Positions 7,485-17,369 of a stretch of 64,000 nt of DNA are shown piece by piece. The translations under genes were made by a program, and so were the position numbers. The stretch covers positions 186,001 to 250,000 of the forward strand of contig NZ_JAERTY010000003.1 of the NCBI RefSeq assembly GCF_016746095.1. The letters run 5' to 3'. Each line of letters opens with the position of its first letter. Within the stretch, counting starts at the first letter, position 1. The stretch comes from Sphingobacterium faecale. GTDB taxonomy: Bacteria > Bacteroidota > Bacteroidia > Sphingobacteriales > Sphingobacteriaceae. The notes beneath the pieces were generated by a model. It did no database searches. It was not told the DNA's origin and saw only the letters and a program-made list of their open reading frames with translations.

Positions 7485-10130
7485 ATGCATAAACACACCT
7501 ATTATATCAGTGGCATGACCTGTGATGGTTGCCGTACACAAATAGAAAACAAGCTCCATGAAATACCTGGCATAAATGCTCGTATCTCATTAGAAGAAGG
7601 AAAAGCAGAAATAGAGAGCGAAGGCCACTTGGAGCTTGCTACACTTCAAGAGAAAATCAACGAAATAGGCAGTAGCTATCAAATCCATGAGCATGCACAC
7701 AGTCACCATCAGAATCCCCCAAAACAAGTCAATGATTCGCCAAGTGGACAATACATCTGTCCAATGTTTTGTGAGGGGCATGACAAGATATATACCGAAA
7801 AAGGTCGCTGTCCTGTATGTAACATGTTCTTACAACCAACAGAACAGGTCCACCAGACACCTGTACCTCAACAGCACGCCAAATCACCAGAAAGTGATAA
7901 GTCTAATGCGGGGAAATATTACTGTCCTATGCATTGTGAAGGTGACAAAATATATGATAAAGCTGGCACATGTCCGGTATGCTGTATGAATCTCGAAAAA
8001 ATCCCTGAGACAAACCTGAAGGTCACATTCAGCTGCCCGATGCATCCGGAAGTCCAACAGGATACACCGGGTGCCTGTCCTATCTGTGGTATGGACCTCG
8101 TCCCTAACCAGCAAACAGAAGCTGAAGATGACGCCTATCAAGACTGGAAAAAAAAGCTAATAATCAGCACCATCTTTACCTTACCGGTTTTCATTCTCTC
8201 TATGGGTGATATGCTTCCAGGAAAACCGGTAAGCCAACTGATTCCGGCCCATATCAACGGTTGGATACAATTCGTTCTTACTTTACCCGTTATCTTTTAT
8301 ACAGGCTGGACTTTCTTTCAACGAGGCTGGACATCTTTCAGAACATGGAACCTCAATATGTTCAGTCTTATTGCCCTGGGTACTGCAGCAGCTTTTATTT
8401 TCAGTATAGTCGCTTTACTATTCCCTCAGGTTCTCCCAGCAGAGATGCTTGAGCACAACGCCCATCCACATCTATACTTTGAATCTGTGGTTGTAATCAT
8501 CACGCTGGTCATACTGGGGCAACTTATGGAAGCTAAAGCACATTCCAAAACCAATTCGGCTATCAAGGCGCTCGTCAAACTCACCCCTGCAGAAGCGATA
8601 TGGCTACATGATGGTAATGAACAGCGGATAGCAGTGACAGACATACACAAAGGTTATATGTTACGCGTGCGTCCAGGCGACAAAGTACCTATAGATGGCA
8701 TTATTACAGAGGGAAGTTCTTCTGTAGACGAATCCATGATCACAGGGGAATCTATTCCTGTAGAGAAAAACAAGGGCGACAATGTTATTGGAGGAACTAT
8801 AAACGGCAATCAGAGCTTCGTCATGCAGGCAACCCACATTGGATCCGAGACGCTATTATCCCAAATCATACAACTGGTCAACGATGCCAGCCGAAGTCAG
8901 GCCCCTATACAAAAACTAACTGATCGAATATCACGAATATTTGTTCCTATTGTCATACTCATAGCCATAGCCACCTTCATCATTTGGCTACTCAGCGGAG
9001 TAGAAGATAGTCTAGCCTATGCCATCACCAATGCGCTTGCAATCCTTATCGTAGCCTGTCCTTGTGCGCTAGGTCTGGCCACGCCCATGTCCGTCATGGT
9101 GAGTATAGGTAAAGGGGCAAAAAACGGAATATTGGTAAAAAAAGCCGAAGCTCTCGAACAACTTCGTAAAATAGACTACCTTATTCTCGACAAGACAGGT
9201 ACTATCACAGAAGGTAAACCCGAGGTAACCACTTATGAAGGAGTGGACAATATCGATGCTAACAATATCCTCCAGATAGCAGCATCAATCAACAAACAAA
9301 GCTCCCACCCATTGGCAGAAGCCATGGTCAATAAAGCGGCAGAGAATTCCATCTCCCTATCAACGATTGAAGATTTCCTCAACATCACTGGAAAAGGAGT
9401 TGCTGCCCGTATCGGATACCGTCATGCATACTTAGGTAATGAAGCCCTACTCCACGACAATCACATCAGTATTCCAACCTCTATAAAAGATAAGGTGAAT
9501 CAATTACAAGCCAGTGGATCCAGCGTCTCTTATTTAGCTATAGACCAACAGTATGCCGGCTTTATTGCCGTAAAAGATAAAATAAAGGTCAATGCCAAAG
9601 AAATCATATCCCATGTACAGAGCCTCGGTATTCAGGTTGTGATGCTCACAGGCGACAATGAGTTGACAGCACAAGCTGTAGCCAATGAAACAGGGATAAA
9701 CTCTTTCAGGGCCAAACTCCTTCCCCAGGACAAGTTAAATGAAATCAACAGATTGCAAGGAGAAGGTAAAATCGTAGCAATGACAGGTGACGGAATTAAT
9801 GATGCCCCAGCTTTGACACAAGCCGATGTAGGTATCGCCATGGGATCAGGAACTGATGTTGCCATACAAAGCTCAGATATCACACTCTTAAAAGGTGAGT
9901 TGACAGGTGTTTCCAAAGCTATAGACCTAAGCCGGATGATGATGCGCAATATCAAAGAGAATCTACTCTTTGCCTTTTTATATAATGTAATCGGAATACC
10001 GATAGCAGCGGGACTATTATTCCCATCTTTTGGCATATTGATGTCACCAATGATTGCTGCTGCAGCTATGAGTTTAAGCTCAGTATCAGTAATACTGAAC
10101 TCCTTGCGTCTCAATCTCAAAAAACTATAA
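7485..10130 (+). CDS. copA: Copper-translocating P1B-type ATPase with extended metal-binding N-terminus
   Basis: The 881-residue membrane protein exports Cu(I) using ATP. An HMA domain with the MTCDGC site (C13, C16) is followed by three heavy-metal-binding modules of the CPM...CPxC type. These use C92 with C109 and C112, C147 with C163 and C166, and C184 with C198 and C201. The membrane core follows from about residue 224. It carries TGES (420-423) in the actuator domain, the transport motif CPC (525-527), the phosphorylation motif DKTGT (D569), the HP pair (608-609) and GDGINDAP (from 768). The CPC motif and N-terminus indicate copper or silver. The gene stands alone, with a candidate operator upstream and a hairpin downstream. 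Confidence 0.95.
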   Translation: MHKHTYYISGMTCDGCRTQIENKLHEIPGINARISLEEGKAEIESEGHLELATLQEKINEIGSSYQIHEHAHSHHQNPPKQVNDSPSGQYICPMFCEGHDKIYTEKGRCPVCNMFLQPTEQVHQTPVPQQHAKSPESDKSNAGKYYCPMHCEGDKIYDKAGTCPVCCMNLEKIPETNLKVTFSCPMHPEVQQDTPGACPICGMDLVPNQQTEAEDDAYQDWKKKLIISTIFTLPVFILSMGDMLPGKPVSQLIPAHINGWIQFVLTLPVIFYTGWTFFQRGWTSFRTWNLNMFSLIALGTAAAFIFSIVALLFPQVLPAEMLEHNAHPHLYFESVVVIITLVILGQLMEAKAHSKTNSAIKALVKLTPAEAIWLHDGNEQRIAVTDIHKGYMLRVRPGDKVPIDGIITEGSSSVDESMITGESIPVEKNKGDNVIGGTINGNQSFVMQATHIGSETLLSQIIQLVNDASRSQAPIQKLTDRISRIFVPIVILIAIATFIIWLLSGVEDSLAYAITNALAILIVACPCALGLATPMSVMVSIGKGAKNGILVKKAEALEQLRKIDYLILDKTGTITEGKPEVTTYEGVDNIDANNILQIAASINKQSSHPLAEAMVNKAAENSISLSTIEDFLNITGKGVAARIGYRHAYLGNEALLHDNHISIPTSIKDKVNQLQASGSSVSYLAIDQQYAGFIAVKDKIKVNAKEIISHVQSLGIQVVMLTGDNELTAQAVANETGINSFRAKLLPQDKLNEINRLQGEGKIVAMTGDGINDAPALTQADVGIAMGSGTDVAIQSSDITLLKGELTGVSKAIDLSRMMMRNIKENLLFAFLYNVIGIPIAAGLLFPSFGILMSPMIAAAAMSLSSVSVILNSLRLNLKKL

Positions 10131-10146
10131 GCAACTTTGAAGCTTC

Positions 10147-10185
10147 ACCTCTTGTCGTTAACTTATGACATCAACGACAAGAGGT
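10147..10185 (+). terminator. Perfect hairpin after copA (no T-run)
   Basis: Perfect 13-nt arms (10147-10159 and 10173-10185) flank a 13-nt loop, 16 bp past the copA stop. A T-run is missing on both sides, so it may be a weak terminator or an mRNA 3'-end protector. Confidence 0.55.
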
Positions 10186-10550
10186 CAGGCCTCAATATGG
10201 ATCCGGCCCATGCCTCAAAACAGCACCCCTCCCATCGCCAATGAAACCGTTAGCGTATTTAGTTCCAAAAAAACTATCCCGAAATAAAATACATATTGGG
10301 ATTCTCCAACAAAACTGACTATTTTTACCACAGATTATAGATAATCTACTATTTTATTACAAATCGTTGCATTACACAAATCATTGCAACGTTGCATATA
10401 TACCAATAAATAGTACATATGTAATTTGAACATTTCATGTAACCATTAAAAGACAAACCGATCCATCAACTGAAGGATCACGAAATAAATGCGAAGCATT
10501 CATGAGTTCCATTAAGAAAACAATTAAATGCACGAAATAATTATATATCT
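10186..10550. other. Non-coding gap with short repeats
   Basis: No gene is visible here. Two 13-nt direct repeats, ACAAATCGTTGCA (10359-10371) and ACAAATCATTGCA (10376-10388), run into a perfect 12-bp palindrome TGCAACGTTGCA (10385-10396). They sit about 155-190 bp in front of the DUF72 gene and may be a protein-binding region. Confidence 0.4.
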
Positions 10551-11453
10551 ATGAAATTTGGACAGGTAGCAGATCCTTCGACGATTGACTTCACAATACC
10601 CCAAACACCGCAACAATCCCTTGATCTATTACAAAAAAGCAAACAGGATCAGCCCTTGGAAGTATATGTAGGCTGTGCCAAATGGAATAAAAATGACCTT
10701 AAGGGGTTCTATCCCCGTGGCACAAAGGATGAATTAGCCTATTATTCTACGCAATTCAACGCTATTGAATTGAATGCTACATTCTACAACTCGCCTTCCA
10801 AAAGTCAGGTAGAAACCTGGAAGAACAAAACTCCGGAAGAGTTTAAATTTTTTCCTAAGATCCCACAGTCCATCAGTCATTTCGGAAGATTGTTAAATAC
10901 AGACGAAAAGGTGAATGCCTTTGTAGATTCTACTGTACTATTTGAGGAGAAGTTAGGTATGGCTTTTCTTCAATTAATCGACAATTTCAAACCAAAGGAT
11001 TTTGACCGACTAGAATCTTTTTTAAGGAATTTCCCAAAAGGATATCCGTTAGCTGTTGAGGTCCGCAATGAAGAATGGTTCTCCCCGTCCGTAGCCGAAC
11101 GCTTTTATGCCCTGTTAGAAGAAACAAACAAGACCAATATCATTGTCGATACAGCAGGAAGAAGAGACATGATGCACATGCGTTTTACCACACCGACTGC
11201 TTTTATCCGCTATGTAGGTGCCAACCATCCATCAGATTATACGAGACTGGACGAATGGGTCAAAACAATAGTACAATGGAAAGAGGCTGGCTTGCAACAG
11301 CTTTACTTTTTCATCCATCAAAACATAGAAGTAGAGTCTCCCTTACTAGCAGCACATTTTATAGAAAAGCTGAACAAAGCGATCGGCACCAATCTGAATA
11401 TCCCCCAAAAACCTGGAGACGTCTCAAATAATACTGCACCTACATTATTCTAA
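10551..11453 (+). CDS. DUF72 (YecE-family) protein
   Basis: The 300-residue protein has the TIM-barrel DUF72 pattern: VYVGCAKWNKNDLKGFYPRG near residues 38-57, a YYSTQFNAIELNATFYNSP segment near 64-82, and an AVEVRNEEWF strand-loop near 167-176. DUF72 proteins are widespread and have structures, but no proven reaction. No signal peptide is present, so it is cytoplasmic. It ends one base before the glyoxalase-like gene, so the two form an operon. The first 35 residues are an extension before the conserved domain; the single ATG used is the only good start. Confidence 0.88.
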   Translation: MKFGQVADPSTIDFTIPQTPQQSLDLLQKSKQDQPLEVYVGCAKWNKNDLKGFYPRGTKDELAYYSTQFNAIELNATFYNSPSKSQVETWKNKTPEEFKFFPKIPQSISHFGRLLNTDEKVNAFVDSTVLFEEKLGMAFLQLIDNFKPKDFDRLESFLRNFPKGYPLAVEVRNEEWFSPSVAERFYALLEETNKTNIIVDTAGRRDMMHMRFTTPTAFIRYVGANHPSDYTRLDEWVKTIVQWKEAGLQQLYFFIHQNIEVESPLLAAHFIEKLNKAIGTNLNIPQKPGDVSNNTAPTLF

Positions 11454-11454
11454 C

Positions 11455-11844
11455 ATGCACCTAGAAGGTATTCATCACATCGCTATCATTGTAAGCGACT
11501 ATACACGTTCAAAGGAGTTTTACACCCAATTGCTAGGACTGGAGATTCTTAATGAAGTCTATAGAAAAGAGCGGGATTCATATAAGCTGGATCTCGCTAT
11601 TGGCAATCATTACGTTATTGAGCTTTTTTCATTTCCAACTTATGTACCCCGTCCATCCTACCCGGAGGCACTTGGCCTACGTCACCTTGCCTTTGCAGTA
11701 GATAATATTGAACAATGGATAGACAAGTTGCAAAACAACAAAATACCAGTAGAACCAATCCGTATAGACGAATACTCCGGTAAAAAATTCACCTTTTTTC
11801 AAGATCCCGATGGGCTCCCCTTAGAGCTGTACGAATATCAATAG
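11455..11844 (+). CDS. VOC-family metalloprotein (GloA2/YaeR type)
   Basis: The 129-residue protein is one vicinal-oxygen-chelate module with two beta-alpha-beta-beta-beta repeats. It opens HLEGIHHIAIIVSDYTRSK and ends DPDGLPLELYEYQ, as in the YaeR / SMU1112c glyoxalase I-like group. Likely metal ligands are His near residue 7, Glu near 56, His near 77 and Glu near 125. The substrate is unknown and true glyoxalase activity is not established for this group. It starts one base after the DUF72 stop, so it is co-transcribed with that gene. Confidence 0.9.
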   Translation: MHLEGIHHIAIIVSDYTRSKEFYTQLLGLEILNEVYRKERDSYKLDLAIGNHYVIELFSFPTYVPRPSYPEALGLRHLAFAVDNIEQWIDKLQNNKIPVEPIRIDEYSGKKFTFFQDPDGLPLELYEYQ

Positions 11845-11853
11845 AAAAAACGC

Positions 11854-13035
11854 CTAAAGGCCACAAACCTTTTCCAGATAATGCTTATCAATACCAAAAT
11901 AAGCTTTAGTGCTTTGGAGTTTATTTAAGATTTCTTGCTTCTTTGATGACGAAATTTCTTTTTTCTCTGCAACGATCATCACATTTTTAGGAGTATGTGC
12001 ATCAGAGATAAATTGCATTACCTTAGTCTGATAACCATAATACTCCAGGATTAATGCTCGTATACTATCGGTTAACATCTCGGCGTGTCTTTCTAAAAAA
12101 ACACCATGCCTGATCATAAAATCAAGATCATTCTTTTTCTTTACCCGTTCAAGTTCCCTTCGCACTTGTTTATGACAGCAGGGAGCTACCACGATAAGCT
12201 TTGCATTGTACTGTATTCCCTTAAATATCGCATCATCTGTCGCCGTATCACACGCGTGTAGAGCAATCAAAATATCTAGTTCATCGTTAGACGCATAAGC
12301 ATCGATGGTTCCCTGTGAAAAATGCAACGAGTCGAACCCTGTATCCTTAGCAATTCCATTACATAATTCAACCAAATCCTGTCTATACTCGATACCTTCA
12401 ACGCTACTTTTTTTCTTTAATTCATTCGTTAAGTAATCGTATAATGCAAAGGTCAAGTATCCCTTACCCGCTCCCATATCCACTACCTTTAGTACATGAT
12501 CGGACGGTAGCGTATTTAAAGACGAACTGAGAAGCTCAATATAATGGTTAATCTGCTTCCATTTATCCTGAGCAGCTTTATACACTTCTCCCTTTTCATC
12601 AGTCAGACGTAGGGCATGAAGGTAACCTTTGGTAGACTCACCTATTTTCCGTTGCTTTTGTACATCATGACTTCGCTCTTCTGGTTTCTTAGCTGTTGGC
12701 TTCTCCTTCCGTTCCGCCCATACACCTTTCTTATTTTGTTGGCAAATGAAGTTAGCCTCTACAGTAAATAAAGTAACGACTTTAAACTCTCCAGCATTTA
12801 AAAAATCTACTATACGTTGTATCCCTTCTTTGATAGTATAATTTTTGGTAATATCCCTAGTCTTATACCTAAAGGTAAATGACAAATTGATTTCCCGCTT
12901 TATAGACACTATCTTAACATAAACCTGTTTCAACTCCTTTTCAGGGCCATGATAATCTCCCAATGACAACTTTATAAAATGATCTTGTTCTATACAGTTA
13001 TTTAGCTTTTCGAAAAAAGAAGATAGTACCATATT
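11854..13035 (-). CDS. SAM-dependent methyltransferase (Methyltransf_32, METTL25-like)
   Basis: The C-terminal half has the Rossmann SAM-binding motif VDMGAGKGYLTFALYDYL. It also has the distinctive IALHACDTATDDAI and VAPCCHKQ motifs of the Methyltransf_32 group, related to eukaryotic METTL25/RRNAD1. The N-terminal half (about 1-150) is a separate, basic domain of unknown role, so an RNA or ribosomal substrate is plausible but unproven. An upstream ATG at 13074 gives a 406-residue frame. I prefer the ATG at 13035 (393 residues) because a TATCTTTG promoter element (13057-13064, minus strand) lies inside the longer version. It is convergent with the VOC gene, whose stop is only 9 bp away. Confidence 0.85.
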   Translation of the reverse strand, partial: NMVLSSFFEKLNNCIEQDHFIKLSLGDYHGPEKELKQVYVKIVSIKREINLSFTFRYKTRDITKNYTIKEGIQRIVDFLNAGEFKVVTLFTVEANFICQQNKKGVWAERKEKPTAKKPEERSHDVQKQRKIGESTKGYLHALRLTDEKGEVYKAAQDKWKQINHYIELLSSSLNTLPSDHVLKVVDMGAGKGYLTFALYDYLTNELKKKSSVEGIEYRQDLVELCNGIAKDTGFDSLHFSQGTIDAYASNDELDILIALHACDTATDDAIFKGIQYNAKLIVVAPCCHKQVRRELERVKKKNDLDFMIRHGVFLERHAEMLTDSIRALILEYYGYQTKVMQFISDAHTPKNVMIVAEKKEISSSKKQEILNKLQSTKAYFGIDKHYLEKVCGL

Positions 13036-13056
13036 GCAAATTCTGATTTTAGGCAA

Positions 13057-13064
13057 CAAAGATA
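13057..13064 (-). promoter_or_regulatory. Candidate -7 element deciding the methyltransferase start
   Basis: The minus strand reads TATCTTTG, an exact TAnnTTTG match. Transcription would begin a few bases before the ATG at 13035 and after the ATG at 13074. No clear -33 element was found. Confidence 0.45.
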
Positions 13065-13197
13065 CGAAATCCATTATAGGTCCCCCTACTTAATATCCAA
13101 CGTTCCTTCAATATTTAGATCTTTAACAGAAATTTCATCCGTGATATTCGTCAATCCGGAGCATTTTATTTAAGTTTGGAATAGACTCAGATTTACT

Positions 13198-13986
13198 ATG
13201 CAGAACCCAGAAATTGAAGCCGTATTCTTTGACATCGACGGCACTTTACTAAGTTTCAAAACACACGAAGTATCTCCATCCACAGAAGAAGCCCTTGCAC
13301 AGCTTCAGGCCAAAGGAATCAAAATCATACTATCTACAGGACGATCTATCAATAGTATAGATCACGTTAGATACTTAGATTTTGACGGTTATATCACTTT
13401 CAATGGAGGCTACTGTGTATCTAAAGAAGGTCATATTCTCTTCAAAAAATCTATTGATTCAAAGGATATCGAAAGTCTCCTAAAACATGCAAAAGAGAAA
13501 CCTCTAAGTTTTTCATTCATGTCTGAGAAAGAAGTGACTATACATGATGTTACCCCAGAGATTGCAGGTATGTATGCCCATCTTAACCTTCCTGTACCTC
13601 CACTAGTAGATATGGATAATGTAAATACGGACGAAATACTACAGACCAATATTTTCCTAGGACCAGATGAAGAGGAACAGTTTATGCAAGAAATAATGCC
13701 CAACTCCATAGCTTCACGCTGGACTCCTCTATTTGCGGACGTGAATCCTAAAGGACAGAGTAAAAAAGTAGGTATAGATATTTTTTGTAAACATTACGGA
13801 ATAGACATTACCAAGACCATGGCCTTTGGAGACGGAGGAAACGACATCACTATGCTTCAACATGTAGGCATAGGAGTCGCTATGGGAAATGCCAATCCAG
13901 AAGTAAAAGAAATAGCAGATTACATCACAGACGATGTTGATAGTGACGGTATTTGGAATGCTTTAAAGCATTTTAACGTATTATAA
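13198..13986 (+). CDS. Cof-type HAD-superfamily (IIB) phosphatase
   Basis: The 262-residue cytoplasmic protein has HAD motif I FFDIDGTLL (residues 11-19), motif II STGRS near 41-45, a lysine in GQSKK near 182, and motif IV FGDGGNDITM near 206-215. A large cap between motifs II and III marks the Cof/IIB group. These enzymes dephosphorylate sugar phosphates, FMN, PLP or similar small molecules; the substrate cannot be told. The gene is flanked by a divergent methyltransferase gene and ends at a strong terminator. Confidence 0.9.
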   Translation: MQNPEIEAVFFDIDGTLLSFKTHEVSPSTEEALAQLQAKGIKIILSTGRSINSIDHVRYLDFDGYITFNGGYCVSKEGHILFKKSIDSKDIESLLKHAKEKPLSFSFMSEKEVTIHDVTPEIAGMYAHLNLPVPPLVDMDNVNTDEILQTNIFLGPDEEEQFMQEIMPNSIASRWTPLFADVNPKGQSKKVGIDIFCKHYGIDITKTMAFGDGGNDITMLQHVGIGVAMGNANPEVKEIADYITDDVDSDGIWNALKHFNVL

Positions 13987-13991
13987 TCCAT

Positions 13992-14025
13992 AAAAAAAGG
14001 TAAAGTGAAAACTTTACCTTTTTTT
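13992..14025 (+). terminator. Bidirectional intrinsic terminator
   Basis: Perfect 15-nt arms (13992-14006, 14011-14025) flank a GAAA tetraloop, with seven A at one end and seven T at the other. It serves the HAD gene from the left and the DUF4836 operon from the right. Confidence 0.92.
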
Positions 14026-14044
14026 ATTAAATAGCTTATTAGCT

Positions 14045-15355
14045 TCATTTCAGCAATTGATACAAAGCATGTATCCCGTAATCACTCAATTTTATTTCGG
14101 CATTAAAGCTATTGGATACTTCTCCTCCTCTTCCACTTATTTCCACTTTTTCAACTCTGTCAAATTGAGATAACCAGGACAGATGTCTTTGAGCGGCCGC
14201 ATTACGTGTATAAGATAAAAGAAAAGCATGATCTGTTGACAGATAAGGAAATTCATTTTTTCCATTCGCATCGGTACTTAGTCCGATCTGTTTACCTTCT
14301 ATCCGCTTATAGAATTTATAGAACATTTTCTCTGGAAGATAGCTTGCCAAATGGGGCGATGCATTAAATGTAAATAAAATATTAGGTACGGCTTCCTCCC
14401 TTATTTCTTTTTTCTCTATCGGATTAAAATTCTCATCGTAATCGTATGCAATGATGCTATCCGTCTGTAGCACATCATCGGCCCGCCATTGTATATCCAT
14501 ATAACCACCATAGTAGTTTTTTAAGGTATCAACGGGGATATTATAGCGTTGCAATCGGCCTTCATACCGATCCAGAAAAGGTCGGATATCCGCTTGACAA
14601 TATACATTTAACACATTAGACGGAGGCAACTCCCGTACGTTAGCCTGTAGTGGCAATCGTAAAATATCATTAGACAAAGACCAATTTGCAGTTATCATTC
14701 CCTTCTTAAAGGACAGATTTGCGCCCGCATCATTTGCCTTTTGCTTCCATTCGATATCCGCAGTATTTTCAAAACTAAAGTCCGTTAGTGTTTTAATCGG
14801 CACCATTGCAGTAGTTCGCCCTTCCCAAATTTTCAACATTGCCTCTTTCTTTTCCTTCTTATCAAAGCTAAGAGCTACTAAGACATTTTTGGAATCACCA
14901 AGAAGTACTACTCTATTATCTTTTCCATTAATCCACCAAAAATCATTTTCTTTTTCTACCCCGATGCTGTCGATACTGAGCTCGGCCTGCACAAAAGCCT
15001 GTAACTGTTCTTGATTCTCGACATTAAGCCATGCATACCAGGTCTCCTCCTCATCTTTCAACGCAAACATATACACGTTAGCTGGAATTGATATCCCTAG
15101 GTTACGGCTCGATTTACTATCACTTGTCGTATCGGTACTATCCCCACCAAAATAAGTCCCAGGATTTGAAACCGCGTTCCACGCAATATCTGTTAGTATT
15201 TTATCTACCGCGACCTTAGTCACATATTCACTGTCTTGATGTACCAAGCCTCCCTTCGAACGAGACTCTCGTACCGCCAAGAATAGATAGAGGCCTATTG
15301 CGATTACCGCAATAAGCCCCACTACTATAAATACTATCTTTTTCAATAGCTTCAT
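14045..15355 (-). CDS. Membrane-anchored envelope protein, function unknown (third gene of DUF4836 operon)
   Basis: I place the start at the ATG at 15353-15355, which overlaps the upstream stop as TAATG, a usual coupling signal. A longer frame from 15379 adds eight unlikely residues. The resulting 436-residue protein starts with a basic MKLLKK segment and one hydrophobic helix (about residues 5-25) without a clear cleavage site or lipobox. It is therefore probably an inner-membrane-anchored periplasmic protein. The rest is beta-rich with no motif I know. Its size and its position behind a DUF4836 gene suggest a paralogous or partner role. No function is assigned. Confidence 0.75.
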   Translation of the reverse strand: MKLLKKIVFIVVGLIAVIAIGLYLFLAVRESRSKGGLVHQDSEYVTKVAVDKILTDIAWNAVSNPGTYFGGDSTDTTSDSKSSRNLGISIPANVYMFALKDEEETWYAWLNVENQEQLQAFVQAELSIDSIGVEKENDFWWINGKDNRVVLLGDSKNVLVALSFDKKEKKEAMLKIWEGRTTAMVPIKTLTDFSFENTADIEWKQKANDAGANLSFKKGMITANWSLSNDILRLPLQANVRELPPSNVLNVYCQADIRPFLDRYEGRLQRYNIPVDTLKNYYGGYMDIQWRADDVLQTDSIIAYDYDENFNPIEKKEIREEAVPNILFTFNASPHLASYLPEKMFYKFYKRIEGKQIGLSTDANGKNEFPYLSTDHAFLLSYTRNAAAQRHLSWLSQFDRVEKVEISGRGGEVSNSFNAEIKLSDYGIHALYQLLK

Positions 15356-17343
15356 TATTCTTTTAGTTTCAATGACCAACGATCCAAAACATCAAACAAA
15401 AATGCTAATGCGTTACCATTTCTATTCGGAAATTCCACAGCAATTTCTCCTGTCACTTTATTTCCTTTGACCCCTGTAGAAGTCATATAGAAATCACCGT
15501 ACTGTTGTAATTCAGCAACGGTTTCCTCTATAGAACGCTCAACAGGAATATCCAACTCCTCCAATAAAACAGGTATACGTTTTGTATTGAACAATAAACT
15601 CAAATTATTTTTCTTAGCCATTGCTACATAAGGAGCATGTCCTTTTCCAGAGTAATGATTTGATTTTATCATCTCCATTTTAGCCATGTCATTACCAATA
15701 AATACCATCCCCTGCTTGATCAATAAATAAACAGTAATACCAGATCCCTTATTTTCCTTAACCTCGTAGATACCATCATGATCAACCAATTCATTCTCCT
15801 GTACACCGATCTGGATTATCTTTTCGAAAATACGTGTGTCATCCGAAGAAAACATCCATAAAAACTGAGGAATAGTCTCCGTTTTAGTTTTCTCTACCTC
15901 TGTATAGTTGTAATCGTCATCGTATTCATAATCAGTATACGTTACGTCTACCTTAGTCACGCCATTTAGTACAAAGAGGTTATCTCCTTTTATAACCTTT
16001 GCAATCGCTTTTTGATCCAAAGCAATGTCAAACAACATCGCTCCCAAGCTAACCATGTTAGAATATCTCGGCATAAACGAACCATAATAACTTTCCATAA
16101 TTTTCGGAAGGTTCTTTAAGTAGGCTTCCGTATTCACATTAAAAGAGAAAAAGCCCAACACATCTTTATCCAAAAAAGGATAGAACTTTGGATTTAGCTT
16201 CTTATTATAGATTTCCTTGTAGTAAGAAGCCATCTCTTTGTCCAATGTTGCAGATCCAACGAATTTCAGCTTATTACCATCGACAACAATACTAGCATCG
16301 ATTCCGTCAATACCATAGTCAAACTTGGGCTTCACGCCGAACAACTCGCTAAGTGCCTCCTCAGGATAAAGATACTTGTAATAAGAAAACACATCTGTAG
16401 CATGGATATGTGCGATTGTATTGGCACTCAACTTTGGTAATTTTTTAGCATCAAATGACTTATACCCACCGGCCAACATAAGTTCCATCTCCGCATTGAC
16501 CCATTGTTTCACCAAATCATTTTTAATCGAATCGTTATGTCTCGTAATACTATCATAGCGATTATAATAATCATCGGAATATTCGTCCTGTGCTAAAATA
16601 GAATCGACGATCGCATACTCGTCTTCATCTGTTGTATCTACCGGTGCAAGAATTGGCGGTGCTGCCAATTCATATTCTTCTTCTTCCTCACTGACCGCTG
16701 TGGCCGCACGCGCGGCATCCGCTGCAGCTGAGTCCGCGGCAGCGTCAAAATCATAGGCATCCCAAGTCGTCGCTGCCGAATCCACAACAGCTTCTGCATA
16801 CTCTGCTTCATATGCATCGTACGCATTTGCGATCAAACCATAGCGATTGATAACATCCTCTTTTCTGAAATAATAGTCCATAGCTAGGCCACCTAACACA
16901 TATACCGTATTCTCATCCCAGCTAAGACGTAGAGACCGATCAGCAGAATAGATTGTAGGAAGAGAATTCACAATCTCTACTTTCTTATGTTTTGGGATAA
17001 TAGATTCAAACTGACTTTTGTTAGACAATGGGATCAGAGCGCCAATATACTGTACACTATCTGTACTACGCACATAAGCATAAGCTTTAGCTTTAAGGTC
17101 GACTCCCAGCTCTTCTATCTTTGAAGGTCTCAGTTTACTATCGCTGTTCATTTTATCAAAAAGCCCCAAGCGGGTCAATGTAAGGTTCAGATCAGCGATA
17201 TTCAAATGATCAAATACAGCTTTATTATTGAAAGATACGACCACTTTAGCGTCGTGGGGTACTTTTCGGATTAAATCTTGTGCATTTGATGTTAAAGTCA
17301 TCAATATGCCCAATGCTAGTGCAGCAAATTTGTGTAGATACAT
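15355..17343 (-). CDS. DUF4836-family exported protein
   Basis: The 662-residue protein starts with a signal peptide ending TSNAQ. The mature start, VPHDAKVVVSFNNKAVFDHL, is typical of the DUF4836 family found in Bacteroidota envelopes. Roughly residues 175-270 form an insert rich in Ala, Asp, Glu and Tyr (runs such as DAAADSAAADAA and SEEEEEYE). It divides the protein into two similar-looking beta-rich halves. It is the middle gene of an operon: 26 bp after a lipoprotein gene and overlapping the next gene by one base. No enzyme motif is visible; the role is unknown. Confidence 0.8.
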   Translation of the reverse strand: MYLHKFAALALGILMTLTSNAQDLIRKVPHDAKVVVSFNNKAVFDHLNIADLNLTLTRLGLFDKMNSDSKLRPSKIEELGVDLKAKAYAYVRSTDSVQYIGALIPLSNKSQFESIIPKHKKVEIVNSLPTIYSADRSLRLSWDENTVYVLGGLAMDYYFRKEDVINRYGLIANAYDAYEAEYAEAVVDSAATTWDAYDFDAAADSAAADAARAATAVSEEEEEYELAAPPILAPVDTTDEDEYAIVDSILAQDEYSDDYYNRYDSITRHNDSIKNDLVKQWVNAEMELMLAGGYKSFDAKKLPKLSANTIAHIHATDVFSYYKYLYPEEALSELFGVKPKFDYGIDGIDASIVVDGNKLKFVGSATLDKEMASYYKEIYNKKLNPKFYPFLDKDVLGFFSFNVNTEAYLKNLPKIMESYYGSFMPRYSNMVSLGAMLFDIALDQKAIAKVIKGDNLFVLNGVTKVDVTYTDYEYDDDYNYTEVEKTKTETIPQFLWMFSSDDTRIFEKIIQIGVQENELVDHDGIYEVKENKGSGITVYLLIKQGMVFIGNDMAKMEMIKSNHYSGKGHAPYVAMAKKNNLSLLFNTKRIPVLLEELDIPVERSIEETVAELQQYGDFYMTSTGVKGNKVTGEIAVEFPNRNGNALAFLFDVLDRWSLKLKE

Positions 17344-17369
17344 ATTTAAATTATAAAATTTTAAACTTT

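Noticed and set aside
9632..10120. Open frame of 162 codons on the minus strand inside copA
   Set aside because: It is the mirror of the well-supported ATPase domain, with no start signal, family pattern or neighbour logic.
15353..15379. Longer start for the third gene of the DUF4836 operon
   Set aside because: It overlaps the preceding gene by 25 bp, while the ATG at 15355 gives a TAATG coupling and a clean membrane anchor.
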